Translations under genes and position numbers: made by a program | Notes under the pieces: generated by a model | Seen by the model: the letters and a program-made list of their open reading frames with translations, nothing else | What the model was told of the DNA's origin: nothing | The model's database searches: none | Origin: Skermanella mucosa | Lineage (GTDB): Bacteria; Pseudomonadota; Alphaproteobacteria; Azospirillales; Azospirillaceae | Assembly (NCBI RefSeq): GCF_016765655.2 | Contig: NZ_CP086106.1 | Coordinates: 4,672,501 to 4,736,500, forward strand | Length of the DNA stretch: 64,000 bases | Reading direction: 5' to 3' | In this document: in pieces, positions 12,245-21,907 of the stretch | Layout: each line of letters begins with the position of its first letter | Position numbering within the stretch: the stretch's first letter is position 1

Positions 12245-14497
12245 TTAGATCATGACCCCATGATCTATCGCAAATGAACGCAGCTTTTCCCGCAGGCTGT
12301 GATCGCGAACCGGATACAGGGTTTCTATATACTGGCGTAATTGCGACACGTTCAGGCTGCGCAGCATGGTCTTGACCGGGCCGACCGCCGGGGGCGACAT
12401 GGACAGGCTGCGGAAGCCGACGCCGAGCAGGGCCATGGCGTCGAGCGGCCGGCCGGCCATTTCGCCGCACACGCTGATCGGAACGCCGGCGCCTTCGCAC
12501 AGGCCGACGAGATGGCGGAGCATGGTGAGCATCGGCGGCGACAGCGGGTCGTACCGGGTATTGATCCGCGGATTGCCGCGGTCGGCCGCGAACATGTACT
12601 GCATCAGGTCGTTCGACCCGACGGAGATGAAGTCCAGCCTCGGCAGCAGCGCCGGCAGATGCCAGATCAGGGCCGGCACCTCCAGCATCGCCCCGACCAG
12701 CACGCGGGCCGGCGGAACGCCGCCGCGCCTGGCCAGCCTGTCCAACTCCAGGTCCAGCACGGCGCGGGCGTCCTCGAACTCGGCGCATTCGCTGATCATC
12801 GGGAACATGACCCGCACGTCCCGCCCGCCCGAGGCGCGCAGCAGCGCCCGAAGCTGCTGGCGCAGCATGGCGGGACGGTCCAGCCCGATGCGGATCGCGC
12901 GCCAGCCCAGCGCCGGGTTCTCCTGCTCCTGGTCGGCGAAGTAGGGAAGGCTCTTGTCGCCGCCGACGTCGAGCGTGCGGAACACGATCGGCCGGTCGCC
13001 GGTCAGCTCCAGGACCCGCCCGTACAGTTCGGTCTGGGCTTCCACGCCGGGATATTCCGACCGGATCATGAAGGGGATCTCGGTCCGGTAGAGCCCGACC
13101 CCGTCGGCGCCGGTATCGTCGAGATGCTGCAGGTCGATCAGCAGCCCGCAATTCAGGTTGATCGAGACCTCGACGCCGTCCAGCGATACCGCCGGCTGGT
13201 GGATCGTCTCGGCATAGAGGCGCTTGCGCTGGGCGCGCACCGTCATGCTGTTGTGGAAGGCGTCCTGGATGTCCTCGGCCGGACGAACCAGCACCTGGGC
13301 GTTGTCGCCGTCGACGATCAGCTGGTCGAGCGGTTCGATCCGGGTCAGCACGTCGATGCATTGCCCGACCACCGGGATGTCGAGCGCCCGGGCGACGATC
13401 GCCACGTGGCTCGACGCCGACCCTTCCTCCAGCACCAGGGCCCTGAGCCGGCGCCGGTCGTAATCGAGAAGTTCGGCCGGCCCCATGGAGCGGGCGACCA
13501 GGATGACATCGTCCGGCAGGTTGGCCGAGGCCTGCGATTCCTTGCCCGCCAGGTGCTGGAGCAGCCGGTTGGTCAGGTCGTCCAGGTCGAGCAGCCGCTC
13601 CCGGAAATAGGGATCGTGCATCTGGCTCATGCGCGCGCGGGTATCGTTCTGCACGCGCTGGACCGCCGCCTCCGCGGTCAGGCCGTTCCGGATCGCCTCG
13701 CGGATGCGCGACAGCCAGCCGCGGTCCTCGGCGAACATCCGGTAGGTCTCCAGGATGTCGTGGTGCTCGCCGCCCTCGACGCTGGAGACGCGCAGCAGGT
13801 CGTCCAGCGCGGTATGCATCCCCTCCAGCGCCTTGCGGAACCGCTCGATCTCCACGTCCGGGTCCTCGGCGACCATCTGGCGGATGGTCAGCTGCGGCCG
13901 GTGCAGCACCGCCAGCCCCATGGCGAGCCCGCGGTTGAGGCTGACGCCGTCGAGCCGGGTCGGCAGCAGGGCGGCATCGGCGACCGCGGAGATCTCCTGC
14001 TGGCTGACCAGTTCGCCACCGGCGGTCAGCTCGGCCACCACCATGGCGATGGTCTGGAGGGTCTCGACCTCCTCCTCGAAATAGACGCGCTTGTCCTTGT
14101 GCTGGATCACCAGCACGCCGCGTACCCGCCCGCCGCGCAGGATCGGCACGCCCATCAGCGACAGGAACGCCTCCTCTCCCGTCTCGGGGCGGTAGGCGAA
14201 GTTGGGATGGGACGGCGCGTTGGCCAGCGCCACCGGCCGGGCATGGGCCGCGATGTCGCCGACCAGCCCCTCCCCGACCCGCAGCCGGGTCTTGTGGACG
14301 GCCGACTGGTTCAGGCCGACGGTGGCGAACAGCTCCAGGATGTCGCCGGCGCGCATGACGTAGCAGGAGCAGACGTCAGCCCCCATCTCCGCCCCGATCA
14401 GCGTGACGATCTTGTCCAGCCTGTGCTGCGCCGAGCCGGAGCCGGCCATCACGTCGCGCAGCCGCGCCAGCAGGCGCCGAGACGTTATGCCGGGCAT
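12245..14497 (-). CDS. ptsP: Phosphoenolpyruvate-protein phosphotransferase PtsP (EI-Ntr)
   Basis: Enzyme I of the nitrogen phosphotransferase system; it passes phosphate from PEP to NPr and responds to nitrogen status through its GAF domain. Order: GAF domain (about 15-160 from this start), PEP-utiliser N-terminal domain, the phosphohistidine segment GSASSHVAIVARAL, and the C-terminal PEP-binding barrel ending in SVCGEMAGRP. I place the start at ATG 14497 (750 aa), with GGGAG a few bases upstream and a normal RLLARLRDVM beginning. An in-frame ATG at 14623 directly abuts the upstream stop codon but would add 42 low-complexity residues. Confidence 0.93.
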   Translation of the reverse strand: MPGITSRRLLARLRDVMAGSGSAQHRLDKIVTLIGAEMGADVCSCYVMRAGDILELFATVGLNQSAVHKTRLRVGEGLVGDIAAHARPVALANAPSHPNFAYRPETGEEAFLSLMGVPILRGGRVRGVLVIQHKDKRVYFEEEVETLQTIAMVVAELTAGGELVSQQEISAVADAALLPTRLDGVSLNRGLAMGLAVLHRPQLTIRQMVAEDPDVEIERFRKALEGMHTALDDLLRVSSVEGGEHHDILETYRMFAEDRGWLSRIREAIRNGLTAEAAVQRVQNDTRARMSQMHDPYFRERLLDLDDLTNRLLQHLAGKESQASANLPDDVILVARSMGPAELLDYDRRRLRALVLEEGSASSHVAIVARALDIPVVGQCIDVLTRIEPLDQLIVDGDNAQVLVRPAEDIQDAFHNSMTVRAQRKRLYAETIHQPAVSLDGVEVSINLNCGLLIDLQHLDDTGADGVGLYRTEIPFMIRSEYPGVEAQTELYGRVLELTGDRPIVFRTLDVGGDKSLPYFADQEQENPALGWRAIRIGLDRPAMLRQQLRALLRASGGRDVRVMFPMISECAEFEDARAVLDLELDRLARRGGVPPARVLVGAMLEVPALIWHLPALLPRLDFISVGSNDLMQYMFAADRGNPRINTRYDPLSPPMLTMLRHLVGLCEGAGVPISVCGEMAGRPLDAMALLGVGFRSLSMSPPAVGPVKTMLRSLNVSQLRQYIETLYPVRDHSLREKLRSFAIDHGVMI

Positions 14498-14623
14498 GGT
14501 CGCTCCCTGTTCCGTCCCGTAGGTTCCGTTGCCCTGGGTTTCCCCGTCCATGGTACCGCCCATGGCATGGCCTGGTCCCGGTGCATCCCGCGCCGGGGTT
14601 CCCTGCCCCGGGGCGTCAGTCAT

Positions 14624-15730
14624 CTATTCCGCCGCCCCGGGAATGATCGCGTCGCGCCTCTCCGGTTTCCCGAAGGCACCGGCGCGCGCCTCCAGCGCGC
14701 GGACGGCCTGCTCGACCAGTTCCCCCAGGATCTCGGCGGCCGGCTGCTCGCGGGTGACCATGCCGACGCTCTGGCCTGCCATCAGGGAGCCGTTCTCCAC
14801 GTCGCCCTCGATCACGGCGCGCCGCAGGGCGCCGGCCCAGAAATGCTCGATCTCGAGCTGGGCTTCCTTCTGGCTCACCTCGCCCCGGTTGAACCGCCCG
14901 ATCACCTCCGCCTGGAAGGTCTGGAAGCGGCGGGTCCCCTCGTTGGTCAGGGCCCGGACGGGGATCACCGGGAAACGCGGGTCGATCTGTACGGATGGCA
15001 CGGCGTCGCGCGCCGCGGCGTTGATGAAGGCATGCTTGTAGCGCGGATGGGCGATCGATTCCGTGGCGCAGACGAACCGCGTGCCGAGCTGGACCCCGGC
15101 CGCTCCCATCTCCAGGTAGGACAGGATTGCCTCCCCCCGGCCGATGCCGCCCGCGACGAACACCGGCACGTCGCTGACCACGGGCAGGATCTCCTGCGCC
15201 AGCACCGAGGTGGATACCGGCCCGATATGGCCGCCCGCCTCCATCCCCTCGATCATGATCGCGTCGGCGCCGCTCTTGACCAGCTTGCGGGCGATCGAGG
15301 CGGCGGGCGCGAAGCACACCACCTTGGCGCCCCGCTCCTTGATCCGCCGGATCGAGGCCGAGGGCGGCAGCCCGCCGGCCAGCACCACATGCCCGACCCG
15401 ATGGTCGGCGCAGACGTCGATCAACTCGTCCAGGCGCGGGTGCAGGGTGATCAGGTTGACGCCGAACGGCCGGTCGGTCAGCGCCCTGGTGCCCAGGATC
15501 TCGGCCGCCAGCTGCTCCGGCGCCATGGAGCCCGACGCGATCACGCCGAAGGCGCCGCCGTTGGAGATGGCGGCCACCAGCTGCCGTTCCGAGACCCACG
15601 TCATGGCGCCGCCCATCACCGCGAGATCGGTGCCCAGGAAGGCCCGCCCCCGGCTCCACAGGCGGTCGAGCCGGGCGCGGGCGGCGCGCGTCGTGTCTTC
15701 GGCCGGCATCGGGGCGGGAGCTTGGGTCAT
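14624..15730 (-). CDS. Nitronate monooxygenase / FabK-like flavoprotein
   Basis: FMN-dependent TIM-barrel enzyme of the 2-nitropropane dioxygenase family, 368 aa. Visible features: AVMGGAMTWVSERQLVAAISNGG at the N-terminus, GADAIMIEGMEAGGHIG in the middle (EAGGH is the family signature), VFVAGGIGRG and GVQLGTRFV. The family includes nitronate monooxygenases and FabK-type enoyl-ACP reductases; the sequence alone does not separate these. Its stop codon immediately precedes the ATG of the longer ptsP frame, suggesting co-transcription with ptsP. It is inserted between lysC and ptsP, which are neighbours in many relatives. Confidence 0.85.
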   Translation of the reverse strand: MTQAPAPMPAEDTTRAARARLDRLWSRGRAFLGTDLAVMGGAMTWVSERQLVAAISNGGAFGVIASGSMAPEQLAAEILGTRALTDRPFGVNLITLHPRLDELIDVCADHRVGHVVLAGGLPPSASIRRIKERGAKVVCFAPAASIARKLVKSGADAIMIEGMEAGGHIGPVSTSVLAQEILPVVSDVPVFVAGGIGRGEAILSYLEMGAAGVQLGTRFVCATESIAHPRYKHAFINAAARDAVPSVQIDPRFPVIPVRALTNEGTRRFQTFQAEVIGRFNRGEVSQKEAQLEIEHFWAGALRRAVIEGDVENGSLMAGQSVGMVTREQPAAEILGELVEQAVRALEARAGAFGKPERRDAIIPGAAE

Positions 15731-15829
15731 GGCAGGGCCTTCATCGGGCTCACCCTCTCACGGTCGGCGGCACAGGTTGGCAGCTCGGGTCGGCGGGACC
15801 AGGTCGGGGGCCAAGGCCGGACGCGCGGG

Positions 15830-17065
15830 TCAGGTGGCGTCCAGCCCGTAGGCGGTGTGAAGGGCGCGGAGCGCCAGTTCGGTGTACTCCTCCGCGATCA
15901 GCACGCTGACCTTGATCTCCGAGGTCGAGATGACCTGGATGTTGATCCCCTTCTCCGCCAGCGACTTGAACATCCGCTGGGCGACGCCGGCGTGGCTGCG
16001 CATGCCGACGCCGATCACCGACACCTTGACGACGTTGCTGTCGGCCAGCAGGCGGCGGTACTGAAGCTCGTCCCTGGCGGCCTCCAGCACGTTGCGCGCC
16101 CGCTCCAGGTCGGCTTTCGACACCGTGAAGGTGATGTCGGTGCTGGCGCCGTCCTCCGACACGTTCTGCACGATCATGTCGACGTTGACCGACGAGTCGG
16201 CCAACGGACCGAACAGGCCGGCGGCGACGCCGGGCCGGTCGGCCACGCCGATCAGGGTGATCTTCGCTTCGTCGCGGCTGTAGGCGATGCCGCTGACCAG
16301 TTCCTGTTCCACGATTTCGTCCTCGTCCACAACCAGAGTACCGGGTAGCTCGCTGCCGGCTGCCTTTTCGAAGCTGGAAAGCACCTGCACCCGCACGCCG
16401 TGCTTCATGGCCATCTCGACCGAGCGGGTCTGGAGCACCTTGGCGCCGAGCGACGCCATCTCCAGCATTTCCTCGTAGGTGATCTTGGACAGCTTGCGGG
16501 CCTTCGACACGATGCGGGGGTCCGTCGTGTAGACGCCGTCCACGTCGGTGTAGATGTCGCAGCGATCGGCCTTCAGCGCGGCGGCCAGCGCCACCGCCGA
16601 GGTGTCGGATCCGCCGCGGCCGAGCGTCGCGATCCGGCCGTTCGGCGAGACGCCCTGGAAGCCGGCGACCACGGCGACCTCGCCCGAGGACAGCCTGCGC
16701 TCCAGCTCTTCCGTCTCGATCGAGCAGATGCGCGCCTTGGCATGCACGTCGTCGGTCCGGATCGGGATCTGCCAGCCCTGCCACGAGCGCGCGGGTATGC
16801 CCAGTTCCTGGAGAGCCAGGGCGGTCAGCCCGCTGGTCACCTGCTCGCCCGAGGCGACGACGGCGTCGTATTCCCGCGCGTCGTGCAGCGGGCTGATGCC
16901 GGCGCAGTATTCCACCAGCTTGTTGGTGACGCCCGACATGGCCGAGACGACGACGGCGACCTGATGGCCGGCGTCGACTTCCGCCTTAACCTTGCGCGCC
17001 ACATTCTTGATGCGGTCGATGTCGCCGACCGATGTGCCGCCGAATTTCAAAACGATCCGCGCCAT
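15830..17065 (-). CDS. lysC: Aspartate kinase
   Basis: Phosphorylates aspartate, the committed step to lysine, threonine, methionine and diaminopimelate. 411 aa from the ATG at 17065, giving the canonical MARIVLKFGGTSVGD; an in-frame codon at 17149 would add 28 unrelated residues. The kinase domain includes FGGTSV, VVVSAMSGVT and GRGGSDTSAVALAAAL. Two C-terminal ACT domains follow (ITLIGVADRPGVAAGLF and VIGVGMRSHAGVAQRMF), indicating allosteric control by end products. Divergent from ubiG. Confidence 0.96.
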   Translation of the reverse strand: MARIVLKFGGTSVGDIDRIKNVARKVKAEVDAGHQVAVVVSAMSGVTNKLVEYCAGISPLHDAREYDAVVASGEQVTSGLTALALQELGIPARSWQGWQIPIRTDDVHAKARICSIETEELERRLSSGEVAVVAGFQGVSPNGRIATLGRGGSDTSAVALAAALKADRCDIYTDVDGVYTTDPRIVSKARKLSKITYEEMLEMASLGAKVLQTRSVEMAMKHGVRVQVLSSFEKAAGSELPGTLVVDEDEIVEQELVSGIAYSRDEAKITLIGVADRPGVAAGLFGPLADSSVNVDMIVQNVSEDGASTDITFTVSKADLERARNVLEAARDELQYRRLLADSNVVKVSVIGVGMRSHAGVAQRMFKSLAEKGINIQVISTSEIKVSVLIAEEYTELALRALHTAYGLDAT

Positions 17066-17324
17066 TGCCTTGAAGCCCCACCACCTGACCAGTCTGCCCG
17101 CTGCCCGGCGGCCCTGCCCCAGTTCAAAACGGATCTGATGATCACGCATCCGGACCGATCAGCCCGGACCGATCAGGGACCGGCTAGATCGGGCACCGGC
17201 GAACAGGCGGTTCCATTGCCGCAGCAAGGCGGGGTATCCATACTATCTCGGGGGAAGCGAAGCAAGCTTGCCCCGACTGACTTCCAGTCGCATCCGGCAG
17301 CAACCGGCACCCAGGAACATACCC

Positions 17325-18134
17325 ATGTCTGCCACAAGCACCGCCTCAGCAACTTCCCGCGCTTCAGCAGCCGCCGCGTCGCCATCGGGCGGCACGGTCG
17401 ATGCCGGGGAGATCGCCCGTTTCAGCGCCATCGCGGCGCAGTGGTGGGACCCGCGCGGCAAGTTCAAGCCGCTGCACAAGTACAATCCCGTCCGAATCGG
17501 CTATATCCGCGACGCGGTGTGCGCCCGGTTCGGCCGCGACCCCACCGCCCCGCAGCCCCTCGCGGGACTGCGTTTCGTCGATATCGGCTGCGGCGGCGGC
17601 CTTCTGGCCGAACCGCTGGCCCGGCTGGGAGCCGAGGTCGTCGGCATCGACGCGGCCGAGCGGAACGTGAAGGTCGCGGCGCAGCACGCGGAGGAATCAG
17701 GCGTGACCGTCGATTACCGCCACACCACGGCGGAAGATCTGGCCGAGGCCGGAGAACGGTTCGACGTGGTGCTGGCGCTGGAGGTGGTCGAGCACGTGGC
17801 CGACGTGCCGCTGTTCCTGCGCTCCCTCTGCACCCTGATGAAGCCGGACGGGGATCCGGGGAGCATGCTGTTCCTTGCGACCATCAATCGCACGCCGAAG
17901 TCGTTCGCGCTGGCGATCGTGGGAGCCGAATACGTGCTCCGCTGGCTGCCCCGCGGCACCCACGACTGGCGCAAGTTCCTGAAGCCCTCGGAACTGGCGG
18001 CCGGGCTGCGTCCCCATGGCGTGACGGTGCGCGACATCACCGGCGTGGTCTACAACCCGCTGCGCGACGAGTTTTCGCTCAGCCGGCGCGACCTGGACAC
18101 CAACTACATGCTGTGGGCCGGCGCCGCGGCCTGA
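17325..18134 (+). CDS. ubiG: Ubiquinone biosynthesis O-methyltransferase UbiG
   Basis: SAM-dependent O-methyltransferase acting twice in ubiquinone synthesis. 269 aa from ATG 17325, which has AGGAA upstream; an upstream in-frame ATG at 17268 gives an implausible leader. Family marks: [23 protein letters not shown] near the N-terminus, motif [16 protein letters not shown] at about 85-100, ALEVVEHV, and [21 protein letters not shown]. The Ser/Ala-rich first 24 residues are variable. A stem-loop follows the stop. Confidence 0.96.
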   Translation: MSATSTASATSRASAAAASPSGGTVDAGEIARFSAIAAQWWDPRGKFKPLHKYNPVRIGYIRDAVCARFGRDPTAPQPLAGLRFVDIGCGGGLLAEPLARLGAEVVGIDAAERNVKVAAQHAEESGVTVDYRHTTAEDLAEAGERFDVVLALEVVEHVADVPLFLRSLCTLMKPDGDPGSMLFLATINRTPKSFALAIVGAEYVLRWLPRGTHDWRKFLKPSELAAGLRPHGVTVRDITGVVYNPLRDEFSLSRRDLDTNYMLWAGAAA

Positions 18135-18180
18135 AGCCCCGAACCCCATAATGCGACCCCGGTAAAGCAGCCCCGACAAA

Positions 18181-18210
18181 GCAAAGGCCTCGGAAAATCC
18201 GAGGCCTTGC
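18181..18210 (+). terminator. Stem-loop after ubiG
   Basis: An 11-bp stem (18184-18194 with 18198-18208) around a 3-nt loop, extendable with one bulge. No T-tract follows, so termination efficiency is uncertain. It also separates ubiG from the convergent small ORF. Confidence 0.55.
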
Positions 18211-18234
18211 TACATGCCGGTGCTTCGCCAGGAA

Positions 18235-18414
18235 CTATCCAAGGGCAACCCTCCGCTCAAGTTTACGACTCTGAAGCGACTGCATACCCTTCAGTTCCTC
18301 GAGACGTTCGAGGAGCTTGGTGTTCGCCGGGCGTTCGCCGGCAGGATTCGGGTGATTCTGAAACAGCGCCGTAATTCGCTGCCCACTTGCCACCATCTCT
18401 TCACGAGTCAGCAT
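18235..18414 (-). CDS. Hypothetical 59-aa protein
   Basis: Short ORF starting MLTREEMVASGQRITALFQN and ending RKLERRVALG, predicted mostly helical and charged with no membrane segment. Supported by a good ribosome-binding site (GAGAGG 4-5 nt before the ATG) and by lying 37 bp after the kinase gene on the same strand. I do not recognise a family. It could be a small partner of the kinase or an unrelated protein. Confidence 0.5.
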   Translation of the reverse strand: MLTREEMVASGQRITALFQNHPNPAGERPANTKLLERLEELKGMQSLQSRKLERRVALG

Positions 18415-18451
18415 CCCACCTCTCTCGAAACTGGGTACGGCGCAACGATGA

Positions 18452-19573
18452 TCAGACCCTATGCGCCGCTGCAAGAGCTTCTGACGTGTCGTTCGCGCCC
18501 ACCCCATCCCAATTGTCCGGCATCTCCAGGATAAAGCGGGTGCCGTCCCGCCGGGCGATGTCGAGCCGGGCGCCGATCTGCTCGGCCATCGCCTTGACCA
18601 CCTGCAATCCCAGGCCATCGCCTTGGGACCAGTCGAATTCCGGGGGCAGCCCGCGGCCGTCGTCGGCGACCATGAGTTCCAGACGGTTTCCCGCGGCGCG
18701 GCGGAAGCATACCCGGACTCTGCCGGGCCCATCGCCGAAGGCGTGGCGGAAGGCGTTGGTGACCAGTTCGGCGGTAACCAGGGCCAGCGGGATCGCCAGG
18801 TCGGTCGAGACTTCTACGGCATCGGCATCGACCGTCAGCTTCCACCGGCGACCGTCCACGCCCAGCGTCTCGCCGAGGAAAGCGCAGATCTCCCTCAGAT
18901 ACTCATGGAAGGCGACGCCCTCTCCGGCATTTCGGGCATAAAGCATGCTGTGGACCTGGGCGATCGCCTGGATACGCGTCACGGCGGCCTGGATGGCGTG
19001 CCGGGTAGCGGCATCGGTGGCCTTCCGCGCCTGGATCCGAAGCAAGCCCATGACCATCTGCAGGCTGTTCTTGACCCGGTGGTCCACTTCGCGGATCAGC
19101 AAGTCCTTCCGGGCAAGCAAGGCATCGCGCTCGGTAACGGCAAGGTTCAGGTTGGCGGTTCGGTCCGCCACTTGGCTTTCGAGCGTCTGGTTGGCTTCCC
19201 GAAGGGCGGCATTGGCGGTTTCAAGCTCCTCCGCGGTGACCTGAAGCTCCTCCAGGGAAACCTGCAATTCCTCATGCAGGATCGATATGTCGCCTTCCAG
19301 GCCCGTCCGCGCGCGAGGAGCGTTCCGCCCGGCCGATACCCGGGCCTCCAGGAAGCGGGCGTGGCTCCGGGCCAGCAGATGGCGTAAATGGGCGTTCTCG
19401 GCGGCCACCGCCGTCCGCTCCGCCTGCAGGCCCGAATTCTCCTGGGCAAGCGCGTCGATACGCCTTGCCATATCTTCGAGCGCGGTCTGGAGTTGCTCGT
19501 TCTCCTGATCGGCGGTCGCTTGGCGAAGGCGGAGTTCCATAATCTCTTCAGGGTGCTGCTGAAGTGTCTTCAT
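18452..19573 (-). CDS. HWE/HisKA_2-type sensor histidine kinase with coiled-coil N-terminus
   Basis: Soluble 373-aa kinase. The first 160 or so residues are an extended coiled coil containing LHEELQVSLEELQVTAEELETANAALREANQ, with no PAS or membrane domain. The phosphoacceptor region is REVDHRVKNSLQMVMGLLRIQA (HRVKN, HisKA_2-type). The ATP-binding domain has TAELVTNAFRHAF (N box), DDGRGLP and GDGLGLQVVKAM (G boxes). The coiled coil resembles the linker of CheB-CheR-PAS-kinase fusion proteins, and those missing partners are encoded next door. No response regulator is adjacent. Confidence 0.9.
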   Translation of the reverse strand: MKTLQQHPEEIMELRLRQATADQENEQLQTALEDMARRIDALAQENSGLQAERTAVAAENAHLRHLLARSHARFLEARVSAGRNAPRARTGLEGDISILHEELQVSLEELQVTAEELETANAALREANQTLESQVADRTANLNLAVTERDALLARKDLLIREVDHRVKNSLQMVMGLLRIQARKATDAATRHAIQAAVTRIQAIAQVHSMLYARNAGEGVAFHEYLREICAFLGETLGVDGRRWKLTVDADAVEVSTDLAIPLALVTAELVTNAFRHAFGDGPGRVRVCFRRAAGNRLELMVADDGRGLPPEFDWSQGDGLGLQVVKAMAEQIGARLDIARRDGTRFILEMPDNWDGVGANDTSEALAAAHRV

Positions 19574-19720
19574 GATCTACCCCAAATACGATCCGGCTTC
19601 ACAGTTAAGACTTATCCTCATTCATTGCAACAGGAATAGATTACAAGTACAGCGGCAAAGCAATTTTCGAGTAAATATGATGACTTTTCCTATAAGTTTT
19701 GCTTGTGCCCTCCCTATTCT

Positions 19721-20725
19721 TCACCAAGCGTCTTCCGCACTCGGTTGGCTGATCCAATCATGTTCAAGAAAGCGCTTCAGCACATTTGCCTTTTCCTCGG
19801 CTTCCGCCCGCGCATCATCCCAGCGTTGGGAGGAAAGGGTATGCCCATTGCTCAGTGCCATTTCAGCCATGCGCCGGCACAACCCGGCACGCTCGTTCAA
19901 GGTGCGCAAGGCGATCTCGAACGACTCCTCAAGCTTCTCGACCTGGCCGGCATCCATGTCGGCGATCGCGAAACGATGACCGATATGACAGGTATAATAG
20001 GGCGACTGCCCGACCATGGTTTCCTTCAACGAACCGCCGCAACTGGGACATGTCAATGCAACCGGCTGGTTCATTTCATATTTTCCTGTCACCTCATCAT
20101 CCTTTTCTGGTTCCCGGAGCCTTTCGGAATGTTCCTTGGCACCTTTCGAGGTTTCCGCCGGACAACCGCCCGACAACCGGACGACGAGGTCGGGGATTGC
20201 CGCGACCGGAAGGCAATGGTCGGCGCCGACATAGCGCAGCGCGTTCCGTGGCATGCCGGGATACTCGGCCTCGTCCGGGTCCTGCACCACGGTAACGCCG
20301 CCGCACCGCCTGATCGCGCTGAAGCCGGCGGTGCCATCGCTCAAGGTTCCGGACATGATGATGCCGACGACCCTTGATCCGTACGCCTCCGCCGCCGTTC
20401 GGAACAACGGATCGACCGCCGGGCGGGTTCGGTTCTCCCGTGGCCCGCGCGTCAGCCGCATGCAGCCCGGTTCGAGCAGCAGATGGTAGTCGGGCGGCGC
20501 CACATGTATATGCCCGTTGCGGATCTCCCCGCCATCGACCGCCTTGGCAACCGGCAGCGGGCCGGATGAATTCAGGATCGCCGACGCGGCGCTGCGCCGC
20601 GCACCGATATGCAATACGACGAAAACGGCCGCGGCGAGATCGTGCGGCAGTCCCCCGATGAAAGTCTGGAGCGCTCCGAGGCCGCCGGCGGAGGCTCCCA
20701 CGACGATGATGTCACGACGCTTCAT
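19721..20725 (-). CDS. CheB-type methylesterase without receiver domain
   Basis: 334 aa from ATG 20725 (MKRRDIIVVGASAGG); an upstream in-frame codon would extend it into the divergent promoter region. The catalytic triad is visible: Ser in GASAGG, His in VLHIGARR, Asp in SGTLSDGTAG. No N-terminal REC domain exists. After a linker, the C-terminus has a zinc-ribbon-like block (CPSCGG, 18 residues, CHIGHRF) followed by a helical tail. It presumably demethylates or deamidates glutamyl residues of a receptor-like partner. Divergent paralogue of the next gene, 149 bp away. Confidence 0.88.
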   Translation of the reverse strand: MKRRDIIVVGASAGGLGALQTFIGGLPHDLAAAVFVVLHIGARRSAASAILNSSGPLPVAKAVDGGEIRNGHIHVAPPDYHLLLEPGCMRLTRGPRENRTRPAVDPLFRTAAEAYGSRVVGIIMSGTLSDGTAGFSAIRRCGGVTVVQDPDEAEYPGMPRNALRYVGADHCLPVAAIPDLVVRLSGGCPAETSKGAKEHSERLREPEKDDEVTGKYEMNQPVALTCPSCGGSLKETMVGQSPYYTCHIGHRFAIADMDAGQVEKLEESFEIALRTLNERAGLCRRMAEMALSNGHTLSSQRWDDARAEAEEKANVLKRFLEHDWISQPSAEDAW

Positions 20726-20874
20726 GGTACGAGACAACAGGCGACGCCGCCATTCATGGCGACGCGGCGCGAAGAATATGGGATTATGCAAGTGGCCTGA
20801 CAGCCCCAGCCCGCAGGAAACGGCCTGTTCAGCCCGCGGCGTGCCGCGAAGCACCCGCACTAAGGTGAAATCAT

Positions 20875-21906
20875 ATGCGAAAGACCCACTGTCGGGACGT
20901 GGTCGTGATCGCCGCATCGGCCGGCGGCGTGAGCGCCCTGCAGACCCTGTGCGCCGGCCTGCCGGACGATCTCGGGGCCGCCATCTTCATCGTCCAGCAT
21001 GTCAGTCCCAGCGCCAGGAGCATGCTGCCGGCGATCCTGGGTCGCACCGCGTCCCTGCCGGTGCTTCATCCGGCGGATGGAGAGGCGATCCGCCCCGGCC
21101 ACATCTATGTCGCCCCGCCCGACCGGCATCTCCTGGTCAAGCGCGGCCACATGCTCGTCCGGAAGGGGCCGAAGGAGAACCGGACGCGACCGGCGGCCGA
21201 TCCGCTGTTCCGCTCGGCGGCGGTGGCCTATGGTTCGCGGGTCGTGGGATTGGTGCTGACCGGCACGCTGGACGACGGCACGGCTGGGCTGCTCGCCGTC
21301 AAGCGTTGCGGGGGCATCGCCGCCGTCCAGGACCCGGACGATGCAGCCTGGCCGGACATGCCGCGCCACGCCATGCAGAAGGTCGCGGTCGACCACTGCC
21401 TTCCCCTGGACCGGCTTGCGGATCTCGTCACCCGGCTGACCCTGGAACCCGCGGGACCGCAGCCGCCCATACCGGCCGACATAGAACTGGAAGCTCGCAT
21501 CGCCGAGCAGGAAATGATCTCCATGACCGAGGAAACCAGTGACAATTCCATATCGGGCCGTCCCGCCCTGATCACCTGCCCCGACTGCGGCGGGGCGATG
21601 ATGGAAGTGAGGGACGGCCCCCTGCTGCGGTTCCGCTGCCATATCGGCCACGCGTACAGTCCGGCGACGCTGGCCGAGGCGCAGGGCGAAGCCTTCGAAC
21701 AGGCCCTCGGAATGGCGCTCCGCACCCATCACGAACGGGTCAAACTCTTCGAGCGCATGGCGGAGAACGCCATGGCGCATGGCCAGCACCATGCGGCCGC
21801 GAAGTGGACGGCAGCCGCCGGGGAAGCCCAAAGCCATGCAGATCTGCTGCGGGCCGTCCTGTCCAACCAGTCGCCCGCCGCCGCGATCGCGCCCGAAGCG
21901 GACTAG
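20875..21906 (+). CDS. CheB-type methylesterase without receiver domain (paralogue)
   Basis: 343 aa. Triad residues visible: Ser in AASAGG, His in IVQHVSPS, Asp in TGTLDDGTAG. Like its divergent neighbour it starts directly with the esterase domain and ends with a CPDCGG then CHIGHAYSP metal-binding-like block and a helical tail. Sequence similarity between the two is high along the whole length (for example PKENRTRPAADPLFRSAA against PRENRTRPAVDPLFRTAA), so they arose by duplication. Its stop lies one base from the stop of the convergent CheR gene. Confidence 0.9.
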   Translation: MRKTHCRDVVVIAASAGGVSALQTLCAGLPDDLGAAIFIVQHVSPSARSMLPAILGRTASLPVLHPADGEAIRPGHIYVAPPDRHLLVKRGHMLVRKGPKENRTRPAADPLFRSAAVAYGSRVVGLVLTGTLDDGTAGLLAVKRCGGIAAVQDPDDAAWPDMPRHAMQKVAVDHCLPLDRLADLVTRLTLEPAGPQPPIPADIELEARIAEQEMISMTEETSDNSISGRPALITCPDCGGAMMEVRDGPLLRFRCHIGHAYSPATLAEAQGEAFEQALGMALRTHHERVKLFERMAENAMAHGQHHAAAKWTAAAGEAQSHADLLRAVLSNQSPAAAIAPEAD

Positions 21907-21907
21907 G

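Noticed and set aside
12341-16348. A 1,335-codon plus-strand open frame opposite ptsP, the nitronate monooxygenase gene and lysC
   Set aside because: Antisense shadow crossing several well-supported genes, with no ribosome-binding site and no recognisable domain.
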